From contig WNNJ02003654.1 in assembly GCA_012934845.2 (NCBI GenBank), positions 186,001 to 250,000 on the forward strand: a stretch of DNA of 64,000 nucleotides, given 5' to 3'. Positions within the stretch are counted from its first letter, which is position 1. The number at the start of each line of letters is the position of its first letter. The position numbers and the translations under genes were made by a program. This stretch comes from Pomphorhynchus laevis. Its lineage: Eukaryota; Acanthocephala; Palaeacanthocephala; Echinorhynchida; Pomphorhynchidae. The notes under the pieces were generated by a model. That model was not told where the DNA came from, made no database searches, and saw only the letters and a list, made by a program, of their open reading frames with translations. This document shows positions 1 through 12,130 of this stretch, piece by piece.

Positions 1-150
1 TTTAGCATAATTTTAGAAAAAATTATCTATCGTTTTTGCGTGTTAATCGTTTTTGCAAATAATTGAGGTATTAATTAATATAGGCAAATAATATCTATCG
101 TTTTTGCAAATAATTGAGGTATTTGCACAACAATAATTGAGGTATTTCTC
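1..150. repeat. short imperfect repeats at window start
   Basis: The motif ATCGTTTTTGCAAATAATTG followed by AGGTATT occurs at about 48 and 95, and the shorter AATAATTGAGGTATT recurs near 131. The copies are interspersed rather than strictly tandem. No coding sequence is visible here. Confidence 0.6.
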
Positions 151-359
151 TATTGAGGTATTCGAAAATACTGTAATCCAAAATTTTGTTCAAGTCGATT
201 AAACACAGAACGTTTTATAACAGTAATAGTGAAAAACTATTAAAAATTGAAAAATAATTTAAATTACATAATTCCAAACAAACATTTTTGAGACAAAACT
301 CTAAAATCTTGAAAAAAACATCTAAGCACTAAATAAGAAAACAACGAGCAAGTCTTCAT

Positions 360-780
360 TTTCACCCTCCGTTCTTTCGTTATTTTGTAGAAAGTAAACG
401 AGAAAAGAAGACGAAGGAAAATGATTCTACCAAAGAGAAAGGTATTTGAAGTAAAAAGGAAAATGGAAAAGATGAGGGTGGGGAATGATTGCATATACAT
501 AGGCAAATTGGCACGAGGTTACATCTCCATACAAAAGCGTTTAGATAACAGTATTTGGAGTGATCGGGAAAAAGGAAATAGTTGAAAACGAATGCTTTCA
601 GAGATAGAGGGGGCAAATTGGGCATATGATAAGTCTATATGCCTACTAGAAAAGAGGCAAACAAAGATGGGAAATGAATAATTAGGTTTAATAATTGTGG
701 AAAGATGAAGGAAGACAAAAGGATCCAAAAGGGAGTGAAGCAACGAAAAGGCATGGGGTTCAAAGGGGACAACATGAGGT
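360..780 (+). other. purine-rich plus-strand stretch, no clear gene
   Basis: The plus strand is unusually rich in A and G (many GAAAG, AAGGA and GAGGG runs) and richer in G than its surroundings. An ATG at 421 opens a 53-codon lysine/arginine-rich frame (begins MILPKRKVFEVKRK) ending with TGA, and a further open stretch follows. I do not recognise the peptide. The pyrimidine-rich minus strand gives hydrophobic frames that are probably compositional artefacts. It could be a fragment of an exon or of an unknown repeat. Confidence 0.25.
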
Positions 781-1352
781 CAAGATGCCTCCATACCTTC
801 ACAGCTATAAACCCAGATGATATTTATCTTGTTTGCCACCTTTCTAGTAGACATTAAGATGTACACTGTGCCTAATTTGTCACCTTTGTTTCTTCAGCCA
901 TTCACTCTCTATCCATTTTCCTTTTCCCACTCACTCCAAATGCTTTTATCAAACCGCTTTTGTATATAGACGTAACACCATGTAAGCAAAATTCATTGCT
1001 TACACGAGTCGTATTACTTAATTGCTCGGTTTCATATTTTCTTCGAGTGGTTCTTTTAATCCTATAAGCATAGATAGATTTATTAATTCTTATGTGGCTT
1101 ATGCAGACAGGCCGCTTACAAGTCCACTGAAATAGACAAACAAATAAAAATATTCTGTTTCTGAAGTTTATACCACAAAGACAACGTTCGAAGTATGAAA
1201 AATTCGGATCTAAAGTCTAGCTAAGCTGCAGGGCTGGTAACGAAGTTTAAAGGGAGGAGTAAAATAACATTGTTAAAAAGGTGATATGGATATTTTAAAA
1301 ATTGTTATGTTTTAATATGTTTTAATTTCATTAATTAAAAATCCCAACTAAA

Positions 1353-1644
1353 CAGTTATCAACTTATCAAAGATGATATATAAATTTACATCTTTTTAAA
1401 TAATTTAATTTATATTATAAAATTTAAAGTAAATTTTTATAATTTTATACTTTATTAATTGAATGAATTTTAATATTTTCGAAATACTAATACTGTTGAT
1501 AATATATATCAACAGTATCAGTATTTTGAGAATAATATAAAGATTCAGTAAATAAAATAAAAAAATTAATTTATAATTAATGAATTTATATAAAAATTAA
1601 TTAATTTAACGATGTATGTATTATATGATATAAGTTGATAACTG
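1353..1644. mobile_element. candidate foldback MITE with 15-bp terminal inverted repeats
   Basis: The left end CAGTTATCAACTTAT (1353-1367) is matched by its inverse at 1630-1644. The centre is a near-perfect hairpin: 19-bp arms at 1482-1500 and 1508-1526 with one mismatch. The interior is AT-rich and non-coding. This layout fits a small non-autonomous DNA transposon. No convincing target-site duplication could be fixed, so the superfamily is open. Confidence 0.45.
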
Positions 1645-1684
1645 TAATTCACACCCAGATATATTTTTATCAACTGTACTAGTT

Positions 1685-3465
1685 TTTACCAGACAGCTAT
1701 CCAACTCTTCCCTGTAGTAGGTAATGCTAGTCTGACCCGATTTAATTCTTTCCCCTCTACGCAACCTACCGCGATACTTTCGACCACCTATAGAGGTTGC
1801 ATACTCAATCTAACGCCAACAAAACTCAAGGTCCTAGCAAAAATGCATCACCCTCCTAATCTATCAGTTTCCGCAAGATAGGCTCTTTCGAAAGAATACT
1901 GGATATATATAGATTACAGTTGAGTAAATATAAGGCGATCATTGCCTGTCGTAACTCTTCTCGAACTTCCTTTTGGAATATATTCAAGAAAAAGAAGTTA
2001 GTCTGCTGAATGAAGAGAGCTTTGGGTTGGGTTGGCAGTGTAAGCCTTGATAAAGTTTTAGATGAGTCACTATCCTTCAGCAGAAGGGATAGTGACTTCA
2101 TCCAGTGTCCCCAACCAAATTCGACCTGGGGTGGCTTCAGGAGCAGGGATTTATACGTTACCCTAAGATTTATAGTTGCCCCTAAACTCTTAGGGGCAAC
2201 TTTCGGGCACTTCTAAAAATAAAGCGCCCTCTCCACTCGTGTTTGTCAACTATTGACAGATAGCAAGAGAAAGGAGGTTGCCATCACAATGATTTTAGCC
2301 ACCCCATCCGATATAGCCGGCATAAACATTAGCTGAAAGGCTATTTAGATAAGAAAAACCGATGACATGTCCTAAAGATCTGCGGCCCATTAAAATTCAA
2401 AATTCCCTCATCTCCATCTACAAAAAGGTGCTTGCGCTTAAAATCTGCGCCCGTCTACTTAGATTATAATTTAATCCCAACAGGTTTTCATGGATTTTTA
2501 AAAAGTCGCTCGGTTCATTCAGTAATTGGTGAATTGCATTGGTTTTGTCAAGATAACAGTCACCAGCTTACTATGACGGTAGTTCTTGACTTTTCCTTTG
2601 TGTTTGACGATATCTCCATTATTTTGTTATCTATTCTCTCAGATTCCTTGGACTGCCTGCGAGAATTGTTAACATAGTAAAGATTTTGCTGTATACCATG
2701 ACGTTCGTCTATGAACACGACCCTGATTCACGTCAGTTCTACCTTTTTACAGGTATGTCCAAAGGTTCTCAATTTTTTCCTACCTTATACCTTGCAGCCT
2801 CCATTGTACTTTTTAAACCTTTTAAACGCGAACAACATCTAGTGGTATACACCGATGATACCACATCCATGTTTTCTTGAAGCAGGTGCAAAGATGTAGA
2901 CTCTGACATCAACCGATTCCTTTTTAGCTCAGAAGACCGGTTACCACCATCCAATCTTATTCTCAATTTTGCAAAATCCCATGTGGTTGTCTTTAATGGC
3001 GTCCATACGACAAAGAAAAAATTAAAAAGACTAGCACTCTCAGCTTTCTCGTCCATTTAGCAGAATCAACAACTTCCAGTCTTCATACATCGAGTAAGAA
3101 ACCTGGGGTTTACCACTGCAATTAAATGCACCGCCGAATCAGACTTGAATATATTCAAAAGTGTTCTGAAGAGAGTTAGATTTGACCTGAAAAGAGCCAA
3201 GCACCTGCCAATTAGAGGGAATGTTCAAGCACGCCTGTGGTATACTTGAGCGATCTCAGGATTAGTCCTCTTTTCTAGAGGACGTCTCCTTGAGCAAATA
3301 CTAATGTTTTTCAAGCTTCTCATATCCTGATGACCTAAAATTGTACGCCTCGATTAGACTCTCAGGTTTTGAGAGACCGTTAGTGGTACAGCCGGAGGGT
3401 GGCGTGTTGGTGTATGCCAGAGGGATCTGATCCCCTGTCAGTTTATGAAGACTACAATATTAATA
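1685..3465 (+). mobile_element. LINE-A copy 1 (Jockey/I-type), 5' truncated and degenerate
   Basis: This copy aligns along its length with the better copies at 40.2-41.96 kb and 49.4-51.9 kb. It starts near the end of the endonuclease region (counterpart of 40,235) and runs to the common 3' terminus (GGCGTGTTGGTGTATGCC, then GATCTGATCCCC). RT traces include VVLDFSFVFDDIS (motif A region, 2578 on), GMSKGSQFFPTLYLAASIVL (motif B region, 2755 on) and VVYTDDTTSMFS (YxDD region, 2842-2877). Several frame changes and stops separate these blocks. No ORF1 or intact endonuclease is present. It is a dead copy. Confidence 0.8.
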
Positions 3466-3539
3466 TACAATTTGATCGATTAACTATGTACTTTGTTCGA
3501 AGTTTTGGTGTATCTATTTGGACCGTTAACCGTCAAAAA

Positions 3540-3770
3540 TCCTTTATTGTTTGAAGAAAGTGTGGACATCTCCGTTAAACATTTCACTTTCCTTCTGACA
3601 ACTTGTATAGGAGTCTCACTCAATCTATAATTTTTTAAAGAGTGGTATATATTCTTAGCACATACAATTCCAGATAATGCTTTATTGACATTTTATCACA
3701 CGCCATCAAGTCGAGTAAAGCGACGTGAATCAATTTTTTCTGAATTGATTTGATCTTAAATAACATTCGT
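3540..3770 (+). repeat. R repeat fragment (gtcgagtaaa family)
   Basis: This segment (AAGAAAGTGTGGACATCTCC ... AAAGAGTGGTATATATTC ... GTCGAGTAAAGCGACGTGAA) is repeated at 29,285-29,460 and in part at 7,280-7,400 and 28,540-28,620. It contains a small hairpin, AATCAATT ... AATTGATT. It is non-coding. It may be the 3' end of a retroelement or part of the longer R repeat; its class is unknown. Confidence 0.55.
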
Positions 3771-4132
3771 TATCTCGCATGTAATATTGAAATCTAAAAT
3801 ATTTTTATCGTTTTTAATTTATTTACAAATATAGATTTAATTCAAAGCAGATAAATTATAAATAAAGGAATCAATATAAATCAACAGAATTTACAGAATT
3901 AATAGGTTGTTAATTATGTTAATTAACCTAATTTTGTTTTAATATCACTACTATATATATTAATGATATTTTATCTTCTTGTATAGAAGATAAAAGTTCT
4001 GATTACTCAACTTATCACAATAATATTCACAATAATATTATAATAATTCACGATTGATACAATTCGCGCATTTAAAAAAACGACTATAACGATTACATCA
4101 ACTATAAAAAAACATCGTTTACTACAACGATT

Positions 4133-4260
4133 AATTGTTCCATCAGTTCATTCTGCTGAATCGTTTATATAGTGAAGATCAATTGTTCCATCAGCTCAGT
4201 CTGCTGAATCGTATATATATTGAAGATCAATTGTTCCATCGGCTAAGTCTGCCGAATCAG
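4133..4260. repeat. 48-bp tandem repeat, about 2.7 copies
   Basis: Units begin at AATTGTTCCATC (4133, 4181 and 4229), so the period is exactly 48 bp, or 16 codons. Copies differ by a few substitutions. The last unit lies inside the open frame at 4224-4475, where it encodes a peptide of the type SIVPSAKSAES. Confidence 0.8.
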
Positions 4261-4475
4261 CGACTATAACGATTATTACAACGATTATAAATGCCGATAC
4301 AAATCAACCATCGAACTTCTCCAGCGTAGATTCTTACGTTTTGAATGAGGCAGCTAGAGCGACTGATGATTGGACTTTATCACGTCATGCAGATGACGAT
4401 GATCCCGAATTGAGTCTTGAACATAATGGTCTACTTGAACCAATTTCAAGATCGATTAAGCGTTCAACTGAATAA
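4224..4475 (+). pseudogene. orphan coding fragment, 83 codons, no start codon
   Basis: An open frame of 83 codons after the preceding stop ends at TAA 4473-4475. It has no ATG near its 5' end. It encodes a repeat-derived SIVPSAKSAES stretch and then a soluble acidic/serine-rich segment with VDSYVLNEAARATDDWTL and SRHADDDDPELSLEHNG. The composition is protein-like and unlike the AT-rich surroundings. I do not recognise the family. It may be the N-terminal region of the degenerate LINE-B copy downstream or an exon fragment of a host gene; nothing visible decides between them. Confidence 0.3.
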
Positions 4476-4554
4476 CACTGTCACCTCGGACACTCTGGTA
4501 ATTATCTTTATTCGTGTCTTTTTATCCTTAGGCTTCGCAGCATCAATGTTTGCT

Positions 4555-4945
4555 AACTTGACGCTAACCCTCTGATCTCGCGAGCGGGGAACATTTTCAT
4601 TGCTACTATCTTTTGTAAATAATTGATAATGACCCATTATTGATAAAGAATTATTGAAGCTGGATAAAAAAGGGGAAATTTTATTTGATATTTAGCTAAC
4701 TTCTGTTAATATCTTCAGAAATTACTAAATTACATCTTTAGAAAATTACATCTTCAGAAAATTAAGTAATTTTCTGAAGATTCTAACAGAGTATAGCGAA
4801 ATATCAGATAAAATTTTACACCTTTTTGATCTAGCTCCAATAATTCTTTATCAATAATGGATCATTATCAATTATTTACAAAAATAGTCGCAATGAAAAT
4901 GTCCCCGCTCTCTAGATCATCATAGGGTAAGCGCCAAATTAGAAG
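4555..4945. mobile_element. large imperfect palindrome (foldback element)
   Basis: The arm at about 4557-4722 is repeated in inverse orientation at about 4768-4942, separated by roughly 45 bp. Matching blocks include ACATTTTCATTGC, TTTGTAAATAATTGATAATG and ATTATTGATAAAGAATTATT. The arms are roughly 85 percent identical with small indels. This is typical of a non-autonomous foldback or MITE-like insertion. It separates the orphan fragment at 4.2-4.5 kb from the LINE-B remains downstream. Confidence 0.7.
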
Positions 4946-5159
4946 ACCTTAATGTGATCAGCACTGTATCCGTTCTGTTTTCAACCGATATTTTCGCAAT
5001 GGAAACGACTCTGACTCTCGATTCCCTTTGCTTCAAACATCAACCCGCTTCACCTAAAACCTTGATAATATCGCATGCATGCCCAAAACCGGACGTCTGT
5101 AGTCTTTCTGAACTGCCAAAAGAATCGCAAGTTTCACAAATGGATCATGCCACTGCTTA

Positions 5160-7130
5160 AATATCCTCAGCCTACAACACCTGAAAGATATAATTGCCTG
5201 TTCATTATATGAAGTATCACACACTCTTGAGACTGCTTTAATTTGTGTAATAGATATTTTCCCGAGTGGTAACTTATTACCCAAAGCAATTTAGATTTTT
5301 GCATCCGCCTCGTTATGCGCCCTCTCAAAGAAAGATGTATGTCACACACCTTTTGAATGTTGCACACCTTATGGATCAGAGGAAATAGTACACTCTTTGC
5401 GATGCCACAACAACAGCACAAAGGAACGTTGCGTGACCCTTAAATGCGATTTCCGGAATGCCTTCAATTCAGTGAACCGAGATACCATGCGCAAGGCTGT
5501 CAAAGATCACACCCCACTGTGTTATACGTATTTTCGAATGCCCTATTATACCGCCATTCAACTACTTTATGGGGGAGTAACACCATATGGTTTCAGAGGG
5601 GTGTTTATCAAGGTGACCTACTAGGACACATGTGTTTCGCTCGCGAAGTTAACCCGATTGCACATTCGCTACAATCCAGATTTAACGCTTGGTATTTGAA
5701 TGACGCGACTTTAAGTGATAAAGCACATGTCGTCCTGAAAGACTTGGATGAGCTCATACGGGAATCCAGAATTTTAGACTTGGACTGGAATCCGGAAAAG
5801 TGTGAACTATACATAATATATGTCTGTGACGAAAAAAATCCAAAGGAATTTTAAGCGATTTCGAGAAGTTAGCTCCCGCTATACGGCTTATAACATTAGA
5901 TTATCTGGACCTCCTTGGTAGTTGTGGTTTGGAGGAGAACATCACTGAAGGGTTTAACCGCATTATTTAAAATTTGAGGCTACGTTGTTCAAGAGCTGCT
6001 GAGCGTAAGGCTCACGAGGCAATGTTTCTCATAAAACACTTTCTCTACTTGCCCGAGCGTTTATATAAGCTTCGGACGGCACTTTTGCGATAATTGCGAC
6101 GACTTTAGGAAGCTCGATTGGATTATCAAGGACAACTTCGAGAAAACCCTAAATTGTTCGTTGTCTGAAGATATTTGACTTCAAGCAACCCACTCAATCT
6201 CTTTCTGCGGACTAGGTTTGCTCATTACCGTCGACTTTTCAATCCCTGCCTTTCTTTCGTCGGTTATAGCAAGCAGTGTTTATACCCAAACAATTTTCAG
6301 TAAACCTATTGAGTGCCATTTGTCGGGAATAGTCTGTGTAACTGCAAGGATAAAACAGGATCAAATTAGCCTTCAACGCATTGTGACGAACATTAATCCT
6401 GGGATTTACTTATCGTTCAACATGTCAGTAACGGTTCTTCTAACATGTTGGATGGGATGCCCAGGGACAGACTATTGGCTTATTCTACTAAAGAGTCCGG
6501 TGCATGTCTAAAAGCCTTTCCGCTAGCAAACCAGAGCAACCTTTTGAACGACGACGTGGTTAGGATATCAGTGTCTTTGAGATTAGGCTTTCCGATATGT
6601 ACGCCACACCAATGCATATGCGACGCAATTGTGGACAAAACGTTGCGTCATGGCTAATTATGCAAACAGTCAAAAGAACGATATTCGAGGAACACTGAAA
6701 CATATAACGTTATCAGCCGTGCTTTAATTTATGTCGACGCTGGAGCCGTTCAATCATAATGATAGTTGGCGCCGGCCTGATGGAGTGACTGTTTTTCCTG
6801 GTTCCAAGGTCAATTACTCCTGTTGGATGCAATTTGCGTAGACACTATGGTCGCAAGCAAGGTCCACGCGCACAGCAAGCAGGAAGAGTAGCCACAGCGA
6901 CAGAAGAACAGAAACAAAAGAAATACCGCGACCTATCACAGTTCAATTATTTCCTCAATTTAAAGTCGAAACGTATAGATCGTTGGGTGAACCGGCTGTC
7001 ACTTAGTCGAAATATTGGACCCAAACAATGAAGAGCATCAGAAGACCCTTGTTCAACGTCCTACCTACTCCAGAAAATTAGCTTGGCCTTGCAGCTCGGA
7101 AACGCCGTGAAAGTTTTGGACATAACGAAA
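5160..7130 (+). mobile_element. LINE-B copy 1: RLE-type non-LTR retrotransposon, degenerate
   Basis: Conserved blocks appear in the order expected of an RT followed by a restriction-like endonuclease, spread over several frames. CDFRNAFNSVNRDTM (from about 5448) is RT motif A with its Asp. GVYQGDLLG (about 5601) is motif B. WYLNDATL (about 5691) sits at the YxDD site, with Asn in place of the first Asp. A segment resembling NQSNLLNDDVVRISVSLRLG precedes a zinc-binding CICDAIVDK ... LRHG region (6613-6655). WRRPDGVTVFPG (about 6767) resembles the RLE PD motif. LLQKISLALQLGNAVKVLD (about 7063-7120) matches the conserved C-terminal end of the family. Part of the RT N-terminus (the IRPI box) appears deleted. 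It is a dead, diverged subfamily relative to the copy at 22-26 kb. Confidence 0.75.
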
Positions 7131-7279
7131 AAAAAATTAATTGCCTGTGAACGTGGGTGAGCTAAAGCATATTCGTTGCGATCTCAAACATCAGGAGCAA
7201 CTTTATTTTTATTTTTTAAATTATTTATTTGTATGTATTCTTATTTTAAACCAATGAAAATAATTATATGTACTCAATC

Positions 7280-9260
7280 CACCATGTCTTTGAACAATGG
7301 TGTATAGTCTTAGCGAATACATTTCCAACGTTACATTGGAATTTTATCAAACGTCGTCATGTCGAGTAAATCGACGTAAATTGATTTCAATTAAAATATC
7401 GAATACATCCAATTAAACATTTAGTTTCTATTATAGATAAAATCAATTATTTTGTATTTACAAACACAATATCTAGAAAATATAAAGTAAATAATTAGTT
7501 AACTGTTCTTCACAAATTTCCTTTGAAAACAAACTTACATTTTGCGGAGAAGTATACATTTTTCTACGAATTTTAGATCAACTGTAGATATAAAATTGTT
7601 CGAAAGATCTCTAAATAGAAGACATTTTGACACAATAAGTATATATTTATTAAATATTATTATATTATAATTAATAAATATTAATTAATATATATTTATA
7701 AATATATATTTATATATTTATATATATATTGTATATTTACAAACACAATATCTAGAAAATATAAAGTAAATAATTAGATAACTATTCTCCACAAATTCTC
7801 TATCAAACGGAACTTAATTTTGCGAATAGGTATACATTTCTGTACGAAGGCTAGATCAGCTGCTAATATAAAATTTTAAGTTGACATACCTGTGCAGTCA
7901 TATTTACTATTGTAATTTTGATGACTATTTTTATTCTGCACTTTGCCTAAATTCAATATATATATGCCAACAGCAGTACGCTACATTTCAAGTAGCGTGC
8001 ATAATAAAATAGTCATCAAAATTTCAATAGTAGCAATAACTACACAGGTATATTAACTTGAATATTTACTAAAATGTTAAATGTTTACTTTAAAATCCCT
8101 ATTGCAGAAATATCATCAGTTACAGATGATCCATTGTTGCAAATGTTTATTAATGTTTGCGAACATTACGGGTATTATGAATGTTTTTACAAAAAATAAA
8201 AATGACTACAAATTTAAAATTGTTGGAAAGGTAAAAATGACTGCAAATATAAAATTGTTGGAAAGATCTCTAAAACACGAAACACTTTTTTCACAATATG
8301 TAAATAACTGTCAATATAAATACGTTATTTGTATTATCTATCACATCTACTTTATTCAAAGATAAAGATTTTCAATCAATAAATTCTTAGTGATAAAAAT
8401 ATCGAATTGTTCATTAAACAAAAAAGTTAAGCTAATTTCAAGAAACCTATTTATAGGTAGAATAATTCAAATATAAATCGTGTATTAGTGACAATGGCAC
8501 TTTGTAGATTTACAGATTTTACAATGAACAAGGGCGCATGTGACATCGACATACTATCTAAACAATAATTTATTTACATCTAAAATATTAAAAAAATTGT
8601 CGTTGACACAAATTCATCAATAAATGATCTCGATTTAAATCCATTATAAAGAATTGACGATTTCTTAAAGATCGTAAACGTTATTTAGAAATTTGTAATA
8701 AGTTTTATAGATCGGTATGACATATTTAAAATATATATTTGATTGAAACTGTAAAGATTAAAAATGAACATGCAGTATATTTGGCTAATTGATATTTGGG
8801 AAAAGTACATTGCGCTAACTCTTTTTTAAATAAGCCTGCGACATTTACTTTATGGAGAGAGGAATCCAAAGTGTTTTAATAATAAAACGTAAAATTGATG
8901 GTATAATCGTATAATTTGATGGCATCAAATTACGCTATGAATTTATCGAATTTATAGAATTGTTCTTACGATAAAATTGAAAGGGCAACGTGATTTTAAA
9001 CAAGATATCATTCGTTCAATTCGAGATTGTGCAATTGAATCTTAAATATTTTAATTTTAGTTTGGGTACGCTAACGATGCTAAATTTCGGCAGTGAGGCA
9101 TACTTTAGTATATATTTGATTATAAGAATCAATTTTAAATTTTTCAAATTCAAATTCACAAAACGTTTAGATTTAAGAGAGTTTATTTTAATTTTTAATA
9201 AACTGAACTTTTGTTAAGTTTTAGCAAACTTATTGAAAATTTTAGCAAACTTATTCGCGG
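7280..9260 (+). repeat. long dispersed repeat R, copy 1
   Basis: Blocks here recur in the same order at 29.29-31.92 kb: GTGTATAGTCTTAGC (7290), a block starting TACAAACACAATATCTAG (7458, again at 7738), TTGGAAAGATCTCTAAAACA (8258), CATCTACTTTATT (8345) and a block with CTATGAATTTATCGAATTTA (8934). The intervening DNA is AT-rich and non-coding. Short frames in it show no family signature. The 7458 block is duplicated in tandem at 7738 with an AT-microsatellite between. I interpret this as an unclassified interspersed repeat or an old segmental duplication. Confidence 0.5.
7876..8057. mobile_element. MITE-like element with about 60-bp inverted arms
   Basis: The left arm (AAGTTGACATACCTGTG ... 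ATTTTGATGACTATTTT) is repeated inversely on the right (AAAATAGTCATCAAAAT ... CACAGGTATATTAACTT). The central roughly 60 bp includes a second short inverted pair, AGTACGCTAC and AGTAGCGTGC. The element interrupts a copy of the R repeat block, which shows it is a later insertion. A target-site duplication is not clear. Confidence 0.7.
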
Positions 9261-10057
9261 ATTAGATAAAAGATAAAAAATTACAAAAAAGCAATTATAA
9301 ACAAATTTTATGGAGTTACAAACTAATAGAATGTGTGCTAATTTAAACCTCATTCAGTTAATAATAAATATTAAACCCATAGTCTTCTTTTATTTCAATT
9401 ATATAGTTTAATTCCAGCTTGCAGCAAGCTATAATTGTCAAAGAACAAGTATTCATATGCGATTTTTTATGCATTTACATACTCCTAAGCATGAAAGTAA
9501 TTCAACCTTTGAATCGTCATTGAACTCATTTTAACCCTACTTTTATTTTTATTCAGAAATTACGGTAGGTCTTTACTGTGACGCGTTTGTAACAAACTGT
9601 ACATTTACTTTGCAATCAAAATATACAACTGCAAATTTAATTAAATATATTATATGACGTAATACAGTGTAGAATTATGTTAATTTTGAATTCAAAAATT
9701 TAAAAATTTCCAATTTTTCGAATATAAACAACTGATTTATTAATACCTGATTTATTATTTATAAATTGACATTCTTGATAACCATCGACAACCATCGACG
9801 ACATCCGCTCGCCACTTACAACTAACGACTACTTACAACTAACACGAACTACTTACAACTAACGACTTACAGACTAACGGAGTTTAAACATTCTTAATTT
9901 TACTAACTACTTACAATTTTTCCTGGATAAAAACTTTCCTGGTATAAAAACATACGAAATATAAATTGTATCACAGATCTACAACGAATTTATACAGACC
10001 TACAACGAGTTTTAACGACAACGAAAACACATTTTTAATTTTCATTGACATCTTATT

Positions 10058-10258
10058 ATGGCAAAGAGAAAGCTAACTAAAAATGCCGGCCAGCAACTCA
10101 AGTCCGTAAAAGAAACTTACATCGAAAAGCAAATTGGATGCGACAACAAGGACTGCAATGTCTGGACTCACGTTGCCATTCCTTTCACTGACGAAGACAA
10201 CGTTTCAGGACGGAATTTCCTCTGCGGCTTCTGTTGTGCTGCCCTCGAAGGTAGCTAA
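10058..10258 (+). CDS. LINE-C ORF1 N-terminus, PHD-like zinc finger (66 aa)
   Basis: The ATG at 10,058 opens a 66-residue frame starting MAKRKLTKNAGQ. Residues 28-60 form a cysteine/histidine array: CDNKDCNVWTH, then a spacer, then FLCGFC. This resembles the PHD-type fingers known in ORF1 of some CR1/L2 LINEs, where ORF1 is an RNA-binding accessory protein. The frame ends TAA at 10,256-10,258, and the final A begins an ATG (10,258) that opens a second frame of 75 codons (acidic, Ser/Thr-rich). Either the original ORF1 was longer and has shifted frame here, or the two frames overlap by design. I favour the frameshift because LINE ORF1 proteins usually exceed 66 residues. Confidence 0.5.
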   Translation: MAKRKLTKNAGQQLKSVKETYIEKQIGCDNKDCNVWTHVAIPFTDEDNVSGRNFLCGFCCAALEGS

Positions 10259-11395
10259 TGAAGCATGATCACTCAAACGGTGGAGACGTTCTGGAGGCTA
10301 ACGAAACAGAGTTGTGCTCAATAAATGAACTTGATGATATCTCTCAGTTGACTCAGACCGCTGTTATACATGAACCATCAACAAACGACAAAATATCTAC
10401 CAAGCTATCGTCGTCATCCGTTTGCTTACTAACTCCTTCCATATCTATGAATTCTGTTCTTAAAACTTCTCACACACACTCCTAGTATAACTACGGATAA
10501 AACTTCCCTTAATCTTCATCTTCCTAACAATGTAAACTGTAAAGGCCTTCATCTCGTACCTCATTTTTCATATTCCTCCCCACATCTAAATGCATCTAAT
10601 ACATCTTTCTTCTCTTTACGACATCCTTAATCTACCTTCACCGCATAACTTCTCAATAATTTAAATCCTTCCGTTAAAATCATCTTCAGTAACATCCCCG
10701 ATCAACCGATTCATCAATCCACTTATGTCACACATGCTCCAACCGTATCACTTCTCAATAATTTACATCCTTCAGTCAAAATCATCTCCAGTAACATCTC
10801 CGATCAACCAATTCAACACACCACTCCTGTCACAAATGCTTCAAACCATCTAAATTCTTCACTTAGCACCCCTGTCATTCCCACGTTTATCTGCTCTTCT
10901 GCCTCTACTCCTAGCAGTCTGTCCATCCACCACTTCCACATAATCGTTTTCCTTCGCGCGATCGATGCATTATCATATTTAACTTAAAGCTTCCCGAATC
11001 TGTTTATCCTCAATGTCGCCTTGATGATGTATCTGCTTTCAGGTCTATTCTATCAACTATACTTCCTGATGATAATCCATCCCTTTTCAATAATATCGCT
11101 CCTGTGTCTTTTATAGGTTTAAATAAATCCATTAAATCTAATCATCTCAGTCCTCCACTCTTAAAATCGTTATCTGATATAGTTCATATGCATCCTTGGT
11201 ACTTTCCCAACGTTTTAAACTTCTGACCACTTCGTCTACTTGTCGTATCTTTCCTGACCGCTCCCCTTCTGATTTTGCCCAGCTCAATTTATCTCGTATT
11301 GAGAAACATCGACGTGAAACAAACGGCGAGTTATCATTATCAATACGTCAAATCAACAGAAATTTTCACGTTGTACATACAAGGCTAAAAATCCG

Positions 11396-12130
11396 ATGGC
11401 CTCCCATCTCTCCCCCTTGTCTTCTTCGCTAGTAGATCTCGCTCCTGAGCATACATTTCGTCTTAGTCTATTCAACACTCGCTTCATTCTTCATAAAGCT
11501 GATATGCTCCTTGATATCTTCGATCAATTATCTATCAATATTTTCTGCATTACCGAATCCTGGCACTCTGACCCCGACGATCTTGCTATTCGTCGTCTAT
11601 GTCGCTCTGGTTGTTCTCTAGTTAAATCAGCTCGTCCAATTGCCTCTCATACATCTACTGCTTCTAACTATGGCGGAATTGTTGTCGTTGATCGTCGCCC
11701 AATGTCTCTATGTAAAATTAACATTAAATTCCGTTACACTTCGTTCGAATTACTCATATGCAAATTATCAACTCCTTTCCCTCTGGAACTTGTGATTGCA
11801 TACCGTCCAGGTTCAGTTGTCCCTCACGTATGTTATTTAACGACCTTGCAGATCTTATGTCTCACTGTTCATTGTCTTATACTCCTTCTTTTGTTCTCGG
11901 TGACTTTAACATTGGTCATGATCGCCCGGCTGACTATGACTATATCACTTTAACTAATCTTTTTTTCTGATTTTAACTATAAATTACTTTCAACAAGCCC
12001 AACTCATATTCTCGGCGGTACTCTCGACATCATTGCTGTTCCTAACTGCTTCAATGACTATACTTCCTTGTCAATTACTGATCCTGGTTTGTCCGATCAT
12101 TTCCTTGTCACTCTTACTCTTACTCGTCCT
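11396..12130 (+). pseudogene. LINE-C APE-type endonuclease region
   Basis: An open frame from 11,396 encodes SLFNTRFILHKADML (start of the APE domain), INIFCITESWHSDPDD (the ET box), SNYGGIVVVDRR (GG box) and VIAYRPG. A second frame from 11,758 continues with SFVLGDFNIGHDRPADYD (the GDFN box). A third near 12,068 gives SITDPGLSDHFLVTLTL (terminal SDH box). All four signature boxes of the LINE apurinic-type nuclease are thus present in order, but in at least three frames, so the protein is broken. The nuclease nicks target DNA to prime reverse transcription in this family. Confidence 0.75.

Noticed and set aside
260-745. minus-strand hydrophobic reading frames at 264-743
   Set aside because: They are shadows of the purine-rich plus strand (Phe/Leu/Ser from TTT/CTT/TCC runs) and show no domain.
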